64,000 nt of DNA from Toxorhynchites rutilus septentrionalis. Lineage: Eukaryota; Arthropoda; Insecta; Diptera; Culicidae. Positions 63,173 to 64,000 of the stretch are shown one piece after another. The position numbers and the translations under genes were made by a program. The notes beneath the pieces were generated by a model. The model did not search any database. It had not been told where the DNA came from and was given only the letters and a program-made list of their open reading frames with translations. Numbering within the stretch: position 1 is the first letter of the stretch; each line of letters opens with the position of its first letter. Location: the NCBI RefSeq assembly GCF_029784135.1, contig NC_073746.1, positions 97,867,015 to 97,931,014 on the forward strand, written 5' to 3'.

Positions 63173-64000
63173 TTTTGGAAAAAAAAACCGACATCTGTCA
63201 GAAATCCTTTAAAACTTACTTGTAAACCCAATAATTTAATTGTTGATTGTCGGAAACTTCTCAAAGTTGGTTCAAGAATAAAAAACAAATCATAAATTGT
63301 AGTCTAAGAGGTTAATAATAATTTTACGGATATTCAATTGTTTACAAGTTACATTTTATGTTCTCTAACATATGTATAAGAATAAAATCATCAGGAAAAT
63401 GCACTATGTAGAGCTTTAACTCCCCTGGGGTCTCTCCTTTGAGAACATGTATTTTCCATCGTTTCTACATCAATGGAAGGTAGCAACTTATTGAAGGTAA
63501 ACCAGTCAGAAAAGATTACAATCGGTCGTGTCTAGCGTATTGGCGCACTCCACTTGTGTTTCTCTGGACAATAATAGGGGCGTAAATAATTCCATCATTT
63601 GCCACCTTGGGTCCTTACGATAATCGTCATTAGTTAAAGCAATTGTCAGAAAAATATTGATTTCATACGAATAATGAAACGATTCATTTTCGAATCACAA
63701 CGGTTCTACCCCGGAATATGTACCACAAAAATAGACTGCCCTTATAGACCAACAATCATTGATTCATTCAACCGAGGTCGCAATGCCGTACGGAGGGACC
63801 GAAGGTGGAAAAATCGTGTCGAAGTTATTAATGCTTATGGCCGACTGACAACTTTTTCTCTTGGCGGCCAAATGGAAGCAAAATTCATGGCGTTCCATGC
63901 GGGAGAGCCCGAGAAGGTGTCCCAATCGAATAATGGTAAGCCAATACCGCTGGCGCTGCAAAGATACACCTGTTGTCACGGATTGATTTATGTTTATGGC
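63173..64000. other. No gene recognised at the window end
   Basis: The minus-strand ORF 63764-63979 has no recognised domain. 63770-63960 is GC-richer and runs up to the edge, so a feature continuing beyond the window cannot be judged. Confidence 0.4.

Noticed and set aside
1..64000. Bacterial-style operons, riboswitches, terminators or phage genes
   Set aside because: Composition, SINE/LINE/DNA-transposon content and intron-like signals mark the window as animal nuclear DNA; no such features were seen.

Overview
The window looks like transposon-dense, AT-rich insect DNA, most likely from a mosquito. This rests on four DD37E (ITmD37E-type) transposase copies, a lineage best known from mosquitoes, and on a tRNA-derived SINE and a non-LTR retrotransposon of the RNase H-bearing (I/LOA-like) type. 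The species assignment is inference. I see no complete, confidently identifiable host gene. Candidate host sequence is limited to a few short exons or promoter-like stretches, one unexplained ORF of up to 193 codons, and a tandemly duplicated spliced-looking small gene.

The window is an archive of nested insertions, many dated relative to one another by target-site duplications (TSDs) and by empty-site copies elsewhere in the window. Positions 1-20,000 hold a DD37E fragment split by a TA-flanked MITE, a long-TIR MITE (5332-5922), a hAT-type MITE with an 8-bp TSD (11128-11809), a LINE 3' end split by a SINE, a repeat family marked by a GACGTAG..CTACGTC palindrome, and an array of about 130-bp units belonging to a repeat beginning TAGCTGACCCGGC. 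Positions 20,000-30,000 hold two large foldback elements, one split by a TTAA-flanked element that itself carries a pogo-like MITE. They also hold a helix-turn-helix transposase ORF split cleanly by a hAT-like element, and several pogo-like MITEs.

Positions 30,000-42,000 hold a nearly complete DD37E transposon with one frameshift and one stop, a MITE with promoter-like interior, a 178-bp tandem repeat interrupted by a hAT-like element that contains a decayed mariner-like transposase, and a 426-bp P-like MITE that keeps an open THAP-domain N-terminus. Positions 42,000-54,000 hold SINE copies, LINE 3' ends, the duplicated small gene, and a hAT element with an internal mariner, all inside the 130-bp-unit repeat. 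Positions 54,000-64,000 hold a Tc1-like MITE inside a pogo-like element, a minisatellite with a 190-bp higher-order duplication, a 1306-bp DD37 transposon with perfect TA boundaries and a DD37D active site, and a LINE RNase H/3' region split by a 1044-bp TTAA element.

No autonomous element is intact: every transposase ORF shows a stop, frameshift, deletion or missing catalytic residue. The most interesting items are the THAP-carrying MITE, the two TTAA insertions with their boundaries, the reading frame that resumes across a hAT insertion, the recurrent GACGTAG palindrome, and the promoter-like MITE. All calls come from reading the sequence; no searches were run.
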